Positions 43,195 through 52,326 of a stretch of DNA of 64,000 nt are shown here, piece after piece. The number at the start of each line of letters is the position of its first letter. Within the stretch, counting starts at the first letter, position 1. The stretch spans positions 23,490 through 87,489 of the forward strand of contig JBFLYP010000009.1 in the NCBI GenBank assembly GCA_040756575.1, in the 5' to 3' direction. Made by a program: the position numbers and the translations under genes. Source of the stretch: DTYU01 sp040756575. Lineage in GTDB: Bacteria > Bacillota > Desulfotomaculia > Desulfotomaculales > Ammonificaceae. The notes beneath the pieces were generated by a model. That model was not told the origin of the DNA, searched no databases, and saw only the letters and a program-made list of their open reading frames with translations.

Positions 43195-44397
43195 TCACGG
43201 ACTTGCCTGCTCCTGCGTACGCCCTTGTTTTTCAGGCGCCCCGGCAGGGGCGGGCGGGTCTTTCTCTGTTTCTCCCTGACCGCGCAGGGCACGAACCGCT
43301 TCTGTGATGTCGATACCTACGGGGCACCACGTGATACACCGCCCGCAGCCCACGCATCCCAGGGTACCGAACTGGTCTATCCAGGCGGCAAGTTTGTGGG
43401 TGAGCCACTGGCGGTAGCGGGATTTAGCCGATGCGCGCACATTGCCACCGTGGATGTACGAGAAATCCTCGGTGAAGCAGGAATCCCATCTCCGGAGGCG
43501 TTCGGCCGTTTCGCCGGGCAGGTCGGTAACGTCTTCGACGGTCGTACAGAAACACGTTGGGCAGACCATGGTGCAGCTCCCGCACGTAAGGCAGCGTGCG
43601 GCCGCCTCGTCCCAGAACGGGTGGTCAGGGTTGTTAAAGAGGAGTTCTCTGATGCCCGTAGTATCCAACTCCCGACCCATCTGCCGTGCGGCTTCGCCGA
43701 CGGCTCTCTCGGCAGCGGCCTTTTCGCCTTCACTCGCCTTCCTGTGGGGAACCTCGCGCAAGACCGCGGCGCCTGCTTCGGAGCCCACCTCCACCACGAA
43801 GTAGTGCTGTTCCCCCTCTAATATTTCGGTGAGGGCCAGGTCGAACCCCACCGTCGCCTTCGGGCCGGTCTTCATCGAGACACAGAAGCACGCGCCGCCC
43901 GCTTTCACGCAATTGACGGCAACGACGAAAATATCCTTGCGCCGCGCCGCGTATGACGGATCGGCGTATTCCCCGGTCGTAAAGACCTTATCGTGTATGG
44001 CTACGGCGTGCAGGTCGCACGCACGGACGCCGATAAACGCGTACTTGGGCGGTTCTTCCGTCTCCGCGACGGTACGGAACCCGCCGTCCTCCCGCTTGGC
44101 CTGCCAGAGGCGGACCAGCGGCGGGTGGAGGAACTTTTTTAAAGAATCCGGGCCGATTCCGTAGTCAAAGAAAGCCTTCCCCTCACCCTTTTTGAGGCGG
44201 TAAGCCGCGCCTTCCTGCTCGGCTGTCCACCCGGCCGGCAGTTCGTTTACCGAGGTTAACTCGTCGTAAACGATGACGCCGCCGCGTACCGTCGGGCCTA
44301 TGATGCGGTAGCCTCTCGCCGCCAGGACATCGAAAAGTTTCTGCAGATCCCGGCTTTCTATCACCGCCTGGCTGCCGATTTCAAGGGATTCGTTCAC
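43195..44397 (-). CDS. hydB: Hydrogenase beta subunit, iron-sulfur protein
   Basis: 400 residues. The N-terminal ~240 residues are of the HydB/HdrA-associated type, with CDLHAVAIHDKVF. Two [4Fe-4S] ferredoxin motifs follow: CLTCGSCTMVCPTC and CVGCGRCITWCPVG. It links the gamma subunit to the small subunit in group 3b enzymes. First gene of the operon hydB-hydG-hydD-hydA-protease; start GTG 44397. The promoter is probably within 44398-44656, which has no gene. Confidence 0.92.
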   Translation of the reverse strand: MNESLEIGSQAVIESRDLQKLFDVLAARGYRIIGPTVRGGVIVYDELTSVNELPAGWTAEQEGAAYRLKKGEGKAFFDYGIGPDSLKKFLHPPLVRLWQAKREDGGFRTVAETEEPPKYAFIGVRACDLHAVAIHDKVFTTGEYADPSYAARRKDIFVVAVNCVKAGGACFCVSMKTGPKATVGFDLALTEILEGEQHYFVVEVGSEAGAAVLREVPHRKASEGEKAAAERAVGEAARQMGRELDTTGIRELLFNNPDHPFWDEAAARCLTCGSCTMVCPTCFCTTVEDVTDLPGETAERLRRWDSCFTEDFSYIHGGNVRASAKSRYRQWLTHKLAAWIDQFGTLGCVGCGRCITWCPVGIDITEAVRALRGQGETEKDPPAPAGAPEKQGRTQEQASP

Positions 44398-44656
44398 GGC
44401 GATTTATCGTCACCACCGGCAATGGAAGTGATTCACCTTTGTCTTTATATATCATGTCCTGCGCCGCGATACAAGTTGTATGCATTTTTAATGCCGGGGG
44501 TGGATCCGCAAGCGTGGGTGGTTTGCGGGGTTAGGTCATTTTCTTGTTAGTTGCCGTCACATGTCGGCCGGAGAGATTACTTCCATTGCTTAGGAACCTT
44601 GGAAGGATTATACGGTCCATTGTCGAAGTATCAAGATCAGGTTTTAAAGCACTCTC

Positions 44657-46108
44657 TTATTTCGTGCGGCGCGGCGCCCGCTTGGCCGCGGGCGGCGCCA
44701 GGATTCCCCAGTGGAAGCGCTGACCTTCCGGTGCGAGGGCACTGCGGCGGTAGCCGAAGAAAAAGTAAACAATAACGCCCAGGGCCATCCAGATGGCAAA
44801 ACGCAGCCAGGTCAGGCGCGGGAGGCTCAGGATGAGGTACAGGGAGAGGGCCAGGGACAACAGCGGCACATAAGGCGAAAACGGCACCTTGAACGGGCGC
44901 GGCATTTCGGGGTTTGTCTTCCGGAGGACCAGTACGCCGACCGCTACTATCACAAAGGCCGTAAGGGTGCCGATGTTGGCAAGCTGGGCGATGATGTCGA
45001 TCGGGATAAAGCCCGCCAGTAAGGCCACTGCTGCTCCGACGATCAGGGTGTTAAGGTAAGGCGTACGGAATTTTGCGTGCACGCGGCTCAAAAAGGCCGG
45101 AAGAAGACCGTCCCGTGACATGGCGTAAAAAACCCTGGTTTGTGCGTAGACGACCACGAGGAGTACGGAGGTGATGCCGGCCAGGGCGCCCAGGGCCACC
45201 AGCCCCCCTGCCCAGGTAATGCCCGCTTTAAGGAGAGCGGTGGCTACCGGTGAAGCGACATTGAGCTGGCTGTAAGGTACCAGCCCGGTGAGCACCACGG
45301 TCACCAGGATGTAAAGTGTGGTGCAGACGGCTAATGAGCCGATAATCCCGATGGGCAGGTCCCGCCGGGGCCGCCTGGTCTCTTCCGCGGCGGTCGCGAC
45401 GGCGTCAAAACCGATGTACGCGAAGAAGATGATGGCGGCGCCGTGTGCTATCCCGGCGTAACCGTAAGGGAGGAAAGGCCGCCAGTTCGCCGGGTTTACG
45501 TGAGGGGCGCCGAGGAAGATGAAGAGCAGGACCACGCCGATTTTGGCGGCCACTACGATCCTGTTGACGGTAGCGCTTTCGCGGGTGCCGGTTGTAACCA
45601 GGAGGGCTATGGTCAAGGCGATCATTACGGCCGGAAGGTTCACTGCCCCGCCGGCCGCCGGCGAGCGGGTAAGCGTTGCCGGCAGGATAATTCCCATGGA
45701 ATGGAACAGTTCGCTGAAGTACGCGCTCCAGCCGACGGCTACCGCACCTGCGGCGACGAGGTACTCAAGCACGATGTTCCAGCCGACTATCCAGGCGGTG
45801 AACTCGCCGAGCGATGCGTAGGCGTATGTGTATGCGCTGCCGGCTACCGGAATCATCGCCGCCAATTCTGCATAGGTGAGTGCGGCCAGGCCGGCGGCGA
45901 CTCCTGAAAGAACGAAAGAAAGGATGAGCGCCGGGCCGGCATATTGAGCCGCGGCCACTCCGGTCAAGACGAAAATCCCGGTCCCGATTATGGCGCCGAT
46001 GCCGAGTGCCACGAGATCAACGGGTCCGAGAGAACGGGCGAGCCTGCTGGCCTCCTTTTCCGAAAGGAGTTCGTTTAAGGACTTTTTGCGCCAGATGCTA
46101 TAGCTGAT
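44657..46108 (-). CDS. APC-family amino-acid permease, apparent ATC start
   Basis: 483 residues when read from ATC at 46108-46106. About 12 membrane segments, with the family opening LGIGAIIGTGIFVLTG. The first canonical start is GTG 46012, inside that conserved stretch. Upstream, 32 in-frame codons give SYSIWRKKSLNELLSEKEA and SRLARSLGPVDLVAL, the usual N-terminus of cationic-type amino-acid permeases. GGGAGG (46118-46123) is exactly 9 nt before ATC AGC TAT, and an in-frame TAA lies between. So the gene uses ATC, or an ATG was lost by mutation or base error. Substrate not identifiable. Confidence 0.92.
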   Translation of the reverse strand: MSYSIWRKKSLNELLSEKEASRLARSLGPVDLVALGIGAIIGTGIFVLTGVAAAQYAGPALILSFVLSGVAAGLAALTYAELAAMIPVAGSAYTYAYASLGEFTAWIVGWNIVLEYLVAAGAVAVGWSAYFSELFHSMGIILPATLTRSPAAGGAVNLPAVMIALTIALLVTTGTRESATVNRIVVAAKIGVVLLFIFLGAPHVNPANWRPFLPYGYAGIAHGAAIIFFAYIGFDAVATAAEETRRPRRDLPIGIIGSLAVCTTLYILVTVVLTGLVPYSQLNVASPVATALLKAGITWAGGLVALGALAGITSVLLVVVYAQTRVFYAMSRDGLLPAFLSRVHAKFRTPYLNTLIVGAAVALLAGFIPIDIIAQLANIGTLTAFVIVAVGVLVLRKTNPEMPRPFKVPFSPYVPLLSLALSLYLILSLPRLTWLRFAIWMALGVIVYFFFGYRRSALAPEGQRFHWGILAPPAAKRAPRRTK

Positions 46109-46256
46109 TGCCTGTTACCTCCCGGTTTTAGTATAAGCCGACCGGCCGCGCAGTATGATGAATAAGTAGATTGCGCCGGGCGTTCACGTTGAGAATGGGT
46201 CCACGCCGCCCGGTGGTATAATTGTTCCGATTACTTTCAAGAATTGAGGTGGAAGA

Positions 46257-46892
46257 ATGCAAATCAAATGGTTGGGACACGCCTGCTTTTTACTTACGAC
46301 CCGGGAAGGGGTGAAGGTGCTTACCGACCCGTACGATGAGTCCATCGGGTATCCGCTGCCGCCGGTCGCACCCGACGTGGTGACCGTGAGCCACCAGCAC
46401 TACGACCACAACGCAGTGGGGTCGGTTAAAGGAAGCCCCGCCGTGTTGGAGGGGGCCGGGGACCACCAGGCCAAGGGCCTGACTGTTCGCGGTGTGGCTA
46501 CCTTTCACGACAAGAACAAGGGCGCCCAGCGCGGTCCGAACACCGTTTTTATTGTCGAAGCCGACGGCCTGAAGGTGTGCCACTTAGGCGACCTGGGGCA
46601 CCCTCTCGATACGGCAAAGCTTGGGGAAATCGGACCGGTGGACGTGCTCTTGACCCCCGTGGGGGGCACCTACACGGTTGACGCGGACGAGGCGGCGGCC
46701 CTGGTCAAGGAAATGAAGCCGCGGATCGCCGTGCCGATGCATTATAAAACTGAGCGGCTGAAAATCAATATCGCGCCGGTGGACAACTTCCTGAAGCACT
46801 TTAGCGGGATACGGCGGGAACCGCTGCTTGAGGTGACGCGAGAGACGCTGCCGCCGGCCACGAGCATTGTGGTGCTCGAACTAAGTCGTTAA
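46257..46892 (+). CDS. UPF0173-family metal-dependent hydrolase (metallo-beta-lactamase fold)
   Basis: 211 residues, starting MQIKWLGHACF. The zinc motif SHQHYDHN, then CHLGDLGH and a late VPMHYKT supply the metal ligands. The family (B. subtilis YtkL) has no defined substrate. ATG 46257 follows GAGGTGGA. Single plus-strand gene with a GC hairpin after the stop. Confidence 0.92.
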   Translation: MQIKWLGHACFLLTTREGVKVLTDPYDESIGYPLPPVAPDVVTVSHQHYDHNAVGSVKGSPAVLEGAGDHQAKGLTVRGVATFHDKNKGAQRGPNTVFIVEADGLKVCHLGDLGHPLDTAKLGEIGPVDVLLTPVGGTYTVDADEAAALVKEMKPRIAVPMHYKTERLKINIAPVDNFLKHFSGIRREPLLEVTRETLPPATSIVVLELSR

Positions 46893-46927
46893 CCAAATGC
46901 CTGGCGATACTACCGAAACCAAAATCT

Positions 46928-46953
46928 AAGGCCCGGTGTTTCCGGGCCTTCGT
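46928..46953 (+). terminator. Hairpin after the UPF0173 gene
   Basis: AAGGCCCGG/CCGGGCCTT 9-bp stem at 46928-46950; only a weak TT follows. Between here and 47290 there is no gene, only a degenerate GTAGAC-rich string (about 47167-47240). Confidence 0.6.
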
Positions 46954-47289
46954 GCGCCTCCAGGTATAACCTTTGGGGTATACCGGTCGGTCGCATCCTC
47001 GTCTCGTTCCATTCTTTCTATAATAATTATACTCCGGCGAGTGTTTTTTGTAAACCTCTTCCCTGCCCAGCGGTGTCACTTTTTTGACTTTAAAGGCCCT
47101 TACGAGTAATCATTTTTCACCATAACTTTGCGGTCTACTATCATTCGCATACCCCTGGCCTTCTTCGTCCGCTCGCTGCAGTAGATAGATGAAGTAGACG
47201 AAGCCGCAGACAGTTCAAATAGACGGCTCAAGTAGACGGCAAAAGCAGACAAAAGCAGGCTGGCATGGTTTTTGCTGCTGGAAGCAATA

Positions 47290-47318
47290 AACCCGCAAAC
47301 CTTTGCGGTAAGCGGGTT
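47290..47318 (-). terminator. Terminator of tRNA-Leu
   Basis: AACCCGC (47290-47296) pairs with GCGGGTT (47312-47318); TATT follows on the minus strand, 13 nt after the encoded CCA. Confidence 0.7.
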
Positions 47319-47330
47319 TTGTTCCCTTGC

Positions 47331-47416
<86 letters not shown>

Positions 47417-47492
47417 CCGGTTATACTTAATATATTAGCACAGCGGGCCGCATACGGCAAGTCGCAGATTGCGGTAATAAAACGGGGAGAAC

Positions 47493-48458
47493 TTAAAACA
47501 TTCGCCTGCGTGCTAAAATATAGGCCGCAATCCCGCAAAAACCCACAGTTATGCCCAGGATCCCGAGAAACGCATGCGGCCAGTTTTGGAAAGGCAGGCG
47601 CACGTTCATCCCAAAGAAACTCGCAACAATCGTGGGAAGGGAGAGAACGATGGTAATCGACGCCAGGAATTTCATAACCATGTTCAGGTTATTCGAAATC
47701 AAAGACGCAAAAGCGTCCATCGTATCAGTCAGAATTGAACTGTAAATGGTGCTCATCTCGATGGCCTGCTTGTTTTCCGTGATTACGTCCTCAAGAAGAT
47801 CCTCATCTTCAGGGTACATCTTGACCAGGTGTCCCGCCGAAGCCTCCGTTGTCTTCAACAACTGGGTCCGGAGGAGTTTTTCCATCACAATCCCGTTGGC
47901 TTTCAAGGAGGTGGTGAAATAAACCAGGCCCTTCTGGATTTCAAGCAACTGTAGAAGCTCTTCGTTCCTCATTGAACGGGAAAGACGGTGCTGCAACTCG
48001 GTGCTCTGCTTGTCTATCTGGCGCAGGTAGCGGAGGTAAAGCGCAGCGATCCTCACCAACACCTGAAGCAGGAAGCGGGTTCTTTTGAAGGTGTAAAGCA
48101 CGCCCTGGCTGCCGATAAGGTCCGCGAAAATGGGGTTGTCTTCGAGACAGACCGTAACAACGTGATTCTTTGTGATAATGATACCTAACGGAATGGTATC
48201 GTATAGAATAGCATCCTGCCGCTTTTTTTCGACCGGAATTTTGACGATAATCAGGATCTGGTGCGCGTTCAATTCAATCCGCGGCCGCTCTTCATCATCA
48301 AGGGAGTGGCGGAGATAGTCACAATCAACGCCTGTCTTTTCGCTGACCGCCTTGATTTCGCCCTCCGTCGGCGCGATCAGGCAAATCCAGGCGTCTTTCC
48401 CGTCCAGAGTCGGCAATTCTACGAGTCTTTCGGCTTCGGTTCGAAAGATCCTCAGCAT
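47493..48458 (-). CDS. corA: CorA-family divalent cation transporter
   Basis: 321 residues. A long cytoplasmic N-terminal domain, a stalk helix and two C-terminal membrane segments, with the pore motif GMN in FFGMNVRLP. CorA-type proteins move Mg2+ or Co2+. ATG 48458 follows AGGGGAGAAG. It is the second magnesium-type transporter in the window after mgtE. Confidence 0.93.
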   Translation of the reverse strand: MLRIFRTEAERLVELPTLDGKDAWICLIAPTEGEIKAVSEKTGVDCDYLRHSLDDEERPRIELNAHQILIIVKIPVEKKRQDAILYDTIPLGIIITKNHVVTVCLEDNPIFADLIGSQGVLYTFKRTRFLLQVLVRIAALYLRYLRQIDKQSTELQHRLSRSMRNEELLQLLEIQKGLVYFTTSLKANGIVMEKLLRTQLLKTTEASAGHLVKMYPEDEDLLEDVITENKQAIEMSTIYSSILTDTMDAFASLISNNLNMVMKFLASITIVLSLPTIVASFFGMNVRLPFQNWPHAFLGILGITVGFCGIAAYILARRRMF

Positions 48459-48673
48459 AACTTCTCCCCTATCCTTCCCGCACGAATACAGCCAAGGCCT
48501 GTGTTCGTCGCAATCCTATATGCACAGCATAGCAAAACAGGGAACCGGGCACAAGTGCCATTACCCTTTGACACGAAAATTAATAACGGTATTGTGCGGG
48601 CTTTTCATGAATCCCCTTGAGCAGTATTATTGAGATACAGACACTTTTCAGACGAAAGAGGCGGCACGCTCTT

Positions 48674-49894
48674 TTGAAAAGAGGTCTTATCTGCTACCTG
48701 TGCCTCGGCGAGACCGCTCTGGAGGTCGATTACGACCTAACGGAACTCCGGGAACTCCTCTACAATATCGAGATCGAAGCGGTCGACTCGGTGGTCCAGC
48801 AGCGCCAGCCGGACCTGAACTACCTGCTGGGCGAGGGCAAGATCCGCGCGGTCAGGGAACGGGTGGAACGCGACGGTCTGGACGCGGTGGTCTTCAACCG
48901 CGAGCTTTCGCCGCGCCAGGTGAAGGCGCTTGAGGACCTTTTCGGCGAAGTGGAGGTGTGGGACCGGACCCAGGTCATCCTGGAAATCTTCCGCCGCCGC
49001 GCCCATTCCCGGGAGGGTAAGATCCAGGTGGAGTTAGCGCGGCTCACCTACCTTTACCCGCGCCTTTACGGCCTCGGCGGGGCGCTGTCCCGGCTGGGCG
49101 GCGGGATCGGCACCCGCGGTCCCGGGGAAACGAAATTAGAGATCCTGCGCCGGAGCGTGCGGGAGCAAATACACCGCCTCCGCCGGGAATTAGCGGCGGT
49201 GCGCGAAAACCGCGCGCTCCTGCGTAAGCAGCGCCGGGAAGAGGGAATGCCTGCCGTGTCTTTGGTAGGGTACACCAACGCCGGCAAGTCCACCCTCCTA
49301 AACGCGCTTTCCGTAAGCGAGCAGAAGGTGGCAGCCGAGGACCGGCTTTTTGCCACGCTGGACCCTGTGAGCCGGCGCGTCCGGCTTCCTTCCGGGCGCT
49401 TCGCCCTCATTACCGACACGGTGGGCTTTATAAAAGAGCTCCCGCCGAAGCTGAAAGAGGCGTTCATGGCCACTCTTGAAGAACTTGCTGTTGCAGACCT
49501 GCTCCTGCACGTGATCGACCTGACCAGCCCCCATCTTGACGAACAGGCGGCCGCTGTTGAAAAACTCCTGGATGAATTAGGCTTAGGCGAAAAACCGGTG
49601 CTTAAGGTCTACAACAAGTCGGACCGCTTCGAAGGGCAGCCGCCAGCCGACGGCGTAGTTGTCTCGGCCCTATTAGGCACCAACCTGGGCCTTTTGCTTT
49701 CCCGGGTGGAGGAAATTCTTTTCCCGGAGGGAGAAATTGTCATCCTGGTCCCCTTTGACCGGATGGGCGCGGTCAGCCGCTTCCGGGAGCGCTTGCGTAT
49801 ACAGAGAGAGGAGTACCTGCCCGAAGGGGTGCGCCTGACGGTGCGGGGGCGTCGCGAGGATTTAAAAAAGCTCACGGCACACGTTGAAGCTTAA
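48674..49894 (+). CDS. hflX: GTPase HflX
   Basis: About 406 residues. The N-terminal HflX domain (YLLGEGKIRAV, FNRELSPRQVKALED, EGKIQVELARL) is followed by the glycine-rich linker GGIGTRGPGETKLE and a GTPase domain with G1 GYTNAGKST, G3 DTVGF and G4 YNKSD. HflX rescues stalled ribosomes under stress. TTG 48674 is preferred, giving MKRGLICYLC; TTG 48617 would add 19 residues but has no ribosome site. The start remains uncertain. Confidence 0.93.
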   Translation: MKRGLICYLCLGETALEVDYDLTELRELLYNIEIEAVDSVVQQRQPDLNYLLGEGKIRAVRERVERDGLDAVVFNRELSPRQVKALEDLFGEVEVWDRTQVILEIFRRRAHSREGKIQVELARLTYLYPRLYGLGGALSRLGGGIGTRGPGETKLEILRRSVREQIHRLRRELAAVRENRALLRKQRREEGMPAVSLVGYTNAGKSTLLNALSVSEQKVAAEDRLFATLDPVSRRVRLPSGRFALITDTVGFIKELPPKLKEAFMATLEELAVADLLLHVIDLTSPHLDEQAAAVEKLLDELGLGEKPVLKVYNKSDRFEGQPPADGVVVSALLGTNLGLLLSRVEEILFPEGEIVILVPFDRMGAVSRFRERLRIQREEYLPEGVRLTVRGRREDLKKLTAHVEA

Positions 49895-49942
49895 AACGTG
49901 CAGCCAACGTTGTAAGCTTATACGGCAAGATTTTGGGATCCA

Positions 49943-50281
49943 TTACAGGCGTACAAGAGTTATAAGAAGGTTGAGAGGCCGGAAGCTCATCGTCACTGTT
50001 TCCGTGTCACTGAAGCCCCGGCTTACCGGATTCCCCGCCACTATCCCGGCGCAGAGCGTTACCACGAGCGGCAGCCCCACGACAGCCGGCAAGGCCTTCG
50101 CCCACCAGGGAAGGTTCTTCAGCGCTGCGGCAACGCGCGCGCCCGCCTTGAAACGCCGCGCCTCGTACCCCGGCACCGCCTGCCACTCCCCGGAGGACAC
50201 CCTGCCCCCTGACCGCCGTACTGTAAATCCGGAATCCTGCGCCGATTTATTCTGCGGCTGTTTGCTGTCAGAGCTTTTCAC
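49943..50281 (-). CDS. Hypothetical membrane protein (doubtful)
   Basis: 112 residues from GTG 50281. A polar N-terminal half and one strong hydrophobic segment (WWAKALPAVVGLPLVVTL, about residues 59-83), which is the main sign of coding. The ribosome site is weak and no family was recognised. Otherwise the stretch 49895-50472 shows nothing. Confidence 0.35.
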   Translation of the reverse strand: MKSSDSKQPQNKSAQDSGFTVRRSGGRVSSGEWQAVPGYEARRFKAGARVAAALKNLPWWAKALPAVVGLPLVVTLCAGIVAGNPVSRGFSDTETVTMSFRPLNLLITLVRL

Positions 50282-50472
50282 AGTTTACCGCTTTCTCACG
50301 CCTGCACTTCAGGCAATGTACAAAAATTTCCAGCTTTCAGCACCGATCAACCTAACGATACCAGCACCTGACCATAAACTTCCATCGACCTGGAGGATGA
50401 AAATCTGCTCGTACGGGAAGCTGCCGGTGTAATATCATGGAAGGCGGAAAACCGCGTGTGGTGGACAGTTTC

Positions 50473-50518
50473 TTAAAAAAAAGCAGGGCCGGGTGGACTA
50501 ATTCATCCTCACCCGGCC
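50473..50518 (-). terminator. Minus-strand terminator
   Basis: GGCCGGGTG (50487-50495) / CACCCGGCC (50510-50518); on the minus strand it is followed by CTGC and a run of eight T. Probably ends transcripts from the regulator gene at 50842. Confidence 0.75.
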
Positions 50519-50603
50519 ACAACCTTTTAGTACCACTTTTAACCTATAGTATTAATTCCGTTTGTCCAGAGACCCTCATGACACATGCGGCGTCACCGTC
50601 TGA

Positions 50604-50690
50604 GAATGAAAAATGGTCATGTTGCGGTTACACCGTATCCGTACGGCTTTAACTTCGAATATCGAACGTCGAACTGTTTTCAGGACAGAA
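50604..50690. repeat. Imperfect direct repeat, copy 1 (downstream of the receiver-only gene)
   Basis: About 85 bp containing TGCGGTTACA-CGTATCCGT and GGCTTTAACTTCGAA, ending near CTGTTTTC. It recurs at 51527-51622, 920 bp away, also just downstream of a regulator gene on the same strand. Suggests tandem duplication of gene plus 3' flank. Confidence 0.7.
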
Positions 50691-50841
50691 GGTTCTATAC
50701 CCTGTTTTCGAAGCGTGAGCTTGGAAAACAGGTGGCCTCAAAGGGGCGATCAAAAACGACAACATCCACAGTGCACAAAGCGCTCAGAGAGGCTCAAGGG
50801 GCCTCGCCCGGCCGTAACCGGGCCGTTTCATTTGCAGCGGT

Positions 50842-51285
50842 TTACGGTTTGGCACACTCTTCTAAAGGGTCTTTCAGCGCCCGGGCGCGAGTCAGGAAGT
50901 CCGCTGCCGAACGAGGAAAGACGGACACCCCGGCCTGGCAGATGAGCTTTAATACTTCGACCAGTTCCGCCGGCGATGTGTTCTCGTTTAGAAGGTAGCT
51001 GTCCGCACCGGCCTCGATCGCTGAGGCGACGTCACCCGCTTCTGTTGCAGAAGCCCACACGATGATCACCGACGCAGGATATGTTCTTCTCAGTCCTGCC
51101 ACCAGCCCGGCGTTTGTCTTCCCCTGTCCGTTGATGACAACGGCGTCCGGTCGAAGGCGCCGGGCTTCAGGCGGCCCCGGGCCTGCCGCATCGAATACAC
51201 TTACGATCTCGAAACCGTCCCAGTTACTGCCGGTGAAAAAGGATGTCAGAGTTGGTAAATCAAGCATGAGCCGGATCCGCTGCAA
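50842..51285 (-). CDS. Receiver-like regulator without DNA-binding domain
   Basis: 147 residues from TTG 51285, six nt after GAGGTG. The chain has the beta/alpha layout of a NarL-type receiver domain (RRLRPDAVVINGQGK; SVIIVWASATEAGDVASAIE; AGADSYLL) but no LuxR helix-turn-helix. The phospho-acceptor Asp expected after VVI is Asn, so classical phosphorylation is unlikely. It resembles the downstream-encoded regulator at 51625 in its second half (SPAELVEVLKLICQAGVSVF versus LPRQIVQAVELIVKAGMLCL), so the pair probably arose by duplication. It may act by heterodimerising with its neighbour (inference). Confidence 0.75.
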   Translation of the reverse strand: MQRIRLMLDLPTLTSFFTGSNWDGFEIVSVFDAAGPGPPEARRLRPDAVVINGQGKTNAGLVAGLRRTYPASVIIVWASATEAGDVASAIEAGADSYLLNENTSPAELVEVLKLICQAGVSVFPRSAADFLTRARALKDPLEECAKP

Positions 51286-51526
51286 GGCGCTCACCTCATT
51301 TCCGCTACACTGCAAAACCTGTATAATAATTTGTACGGGGGTTTTAATAAAAATAGCAGGGTGTGCCCCTGCGCTCAATCCTCCGGAGGGCTGAAAAAAG
51401 GCTGATGTGTGGATGCTAATGACTTAATGCTCGTGTTTTTTGCCTAAAACGGCCTTGCGGCCGGCCGGGTTGTTGAGGGTTTTAGGTTACACACTTCCTT
51501 GCGGCAGGCCTGCCGCCGACCAGCAG

Positions 51527-51622
51527 AGGATGAAAATGGGCGTGCTGCGGTTACAACGTATCCGTGTGGCTTTTAACTTCGAACATTGAAAATCTTGAAC
51601 CTTGAACTGTTTTCTACACAGG
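51527..51622. repeat. Imperfect direct repeat, copy 2
   Basis: Matches 50604-50690: TGCGGTTACAACGTATCCGT and GGCTTTTAACTTCGAA, ending CTGTTTTC. Contains a degenerate AACATTGAAAATCTTGAACC string. It starts 3 nt beyond the stop of the LuxR-type gene. Confidence 0.7.
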
Positions 51623-51624
51623 TA

Positions 51625-52281
51625 TTAATAATTTCCGGAAATAACGTCCTTCTGTTCGAGAACTCCCAGACGCAAAGCCGCTACCAGCGCCTCGGCCCGG
51701 TTCCGCACGCCGAGCTTCCGGAAGATGCTCCTGAGGTGTGTCTTGACGGTCGACTCTGAGAGGTAGAGGGTACGGCCGATCTCCTGGTTGGACAGGTTTT
51801 TTCCGAGGAGAAAAAGAACCTCGCGTTCCCGCCCGGTTAAAGAGTCCAAGATTACCCGTTCATTCTCTTTTCGGCCCTGGTAAAAGAACTCCGCTCCCAG
51901 CCGCGGTAGACAGAGCATTCCGGCTTTAACGATGAGTTCCACGGCCTGGACGATCTGCCTCGGGAGAAGGCGGAGCGGCAGGCACCCGCGTACGCCTGCA
52001 CGGAGCAGTTCAATAAGTTCAAGTCTTTTGGGATCATCGACAAGGATCACCGGCAGGATAAAAGGACACTTGAGCCGCAGTTCGTTTAAAACAGGAACAG
52101 GGTCTTCGTCTTCGATTTTCCAGAGCACGATGTCCGGATGAAGCTCCCCCGCTTTCTCTGTCAATTCGGGGGAAAGAACCGTTCCGACTACGTCAAAAAC
52201 AGAATTCTCTAAAAAGGCCGCTGCCAGGCTGTTGGACCACTGGGGCGACCGGCTGCTCAGCAGAACCCTGAACTCACCCAT
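51625..52281 (-). CDS. LuxR/NarL-family regulator with atypical receiver
   Basis: 218 residues. The N-terminal receiver-like domain (1-120) lacks the phospho-acceptor: the expected Asp after DIVL is followed by Trp-Lys (VLWKIEDED). The C-terminal LuxR-type helix-turn-helix (about 145-205) is intact: LTGREREVLFLLGKNLSNQE, then LYLSESTVKTHLRSIFRKL. Start ATG 52281 behind GGAGGAGG. A dispersed hairpin element lies in its leader. No histidine kinase is nearby. Probably a phosphorylation-independent regulator; target unknown. Confidence 0.88.
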   Translation of the reverse strand: MGEFRVLLSSRSPQWSNSLAAAFLENSVFDVVGTVLSPELTEKAGELHPDIVLWKIEDEDPVPVLNELRLKCPFILPVILVDDPKRLELIELLRAGVRGCLPLRLLPRQIVQAVELIVKAGMLCLPRLGAEFFYQGRKENERVILDSLTGREREVLFLLGKNLSNQEIGRTLYLSESTVKTHLRSIFRKLGVRNRAEALVAALRLGVLEQKDVISGNY

Positions 52282-52326
52282 GTTCTACCTCCTCCGAGAA
52301 TGCGTTCTTCTTCCGCGGAGCACGGC

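Noticed and set aside
42592..43821. 409-codon plus-strand open frame across hydG and hydB
   Set aside because: Antisense to two conserved hydrogenase genes and a repeat element; no family features.
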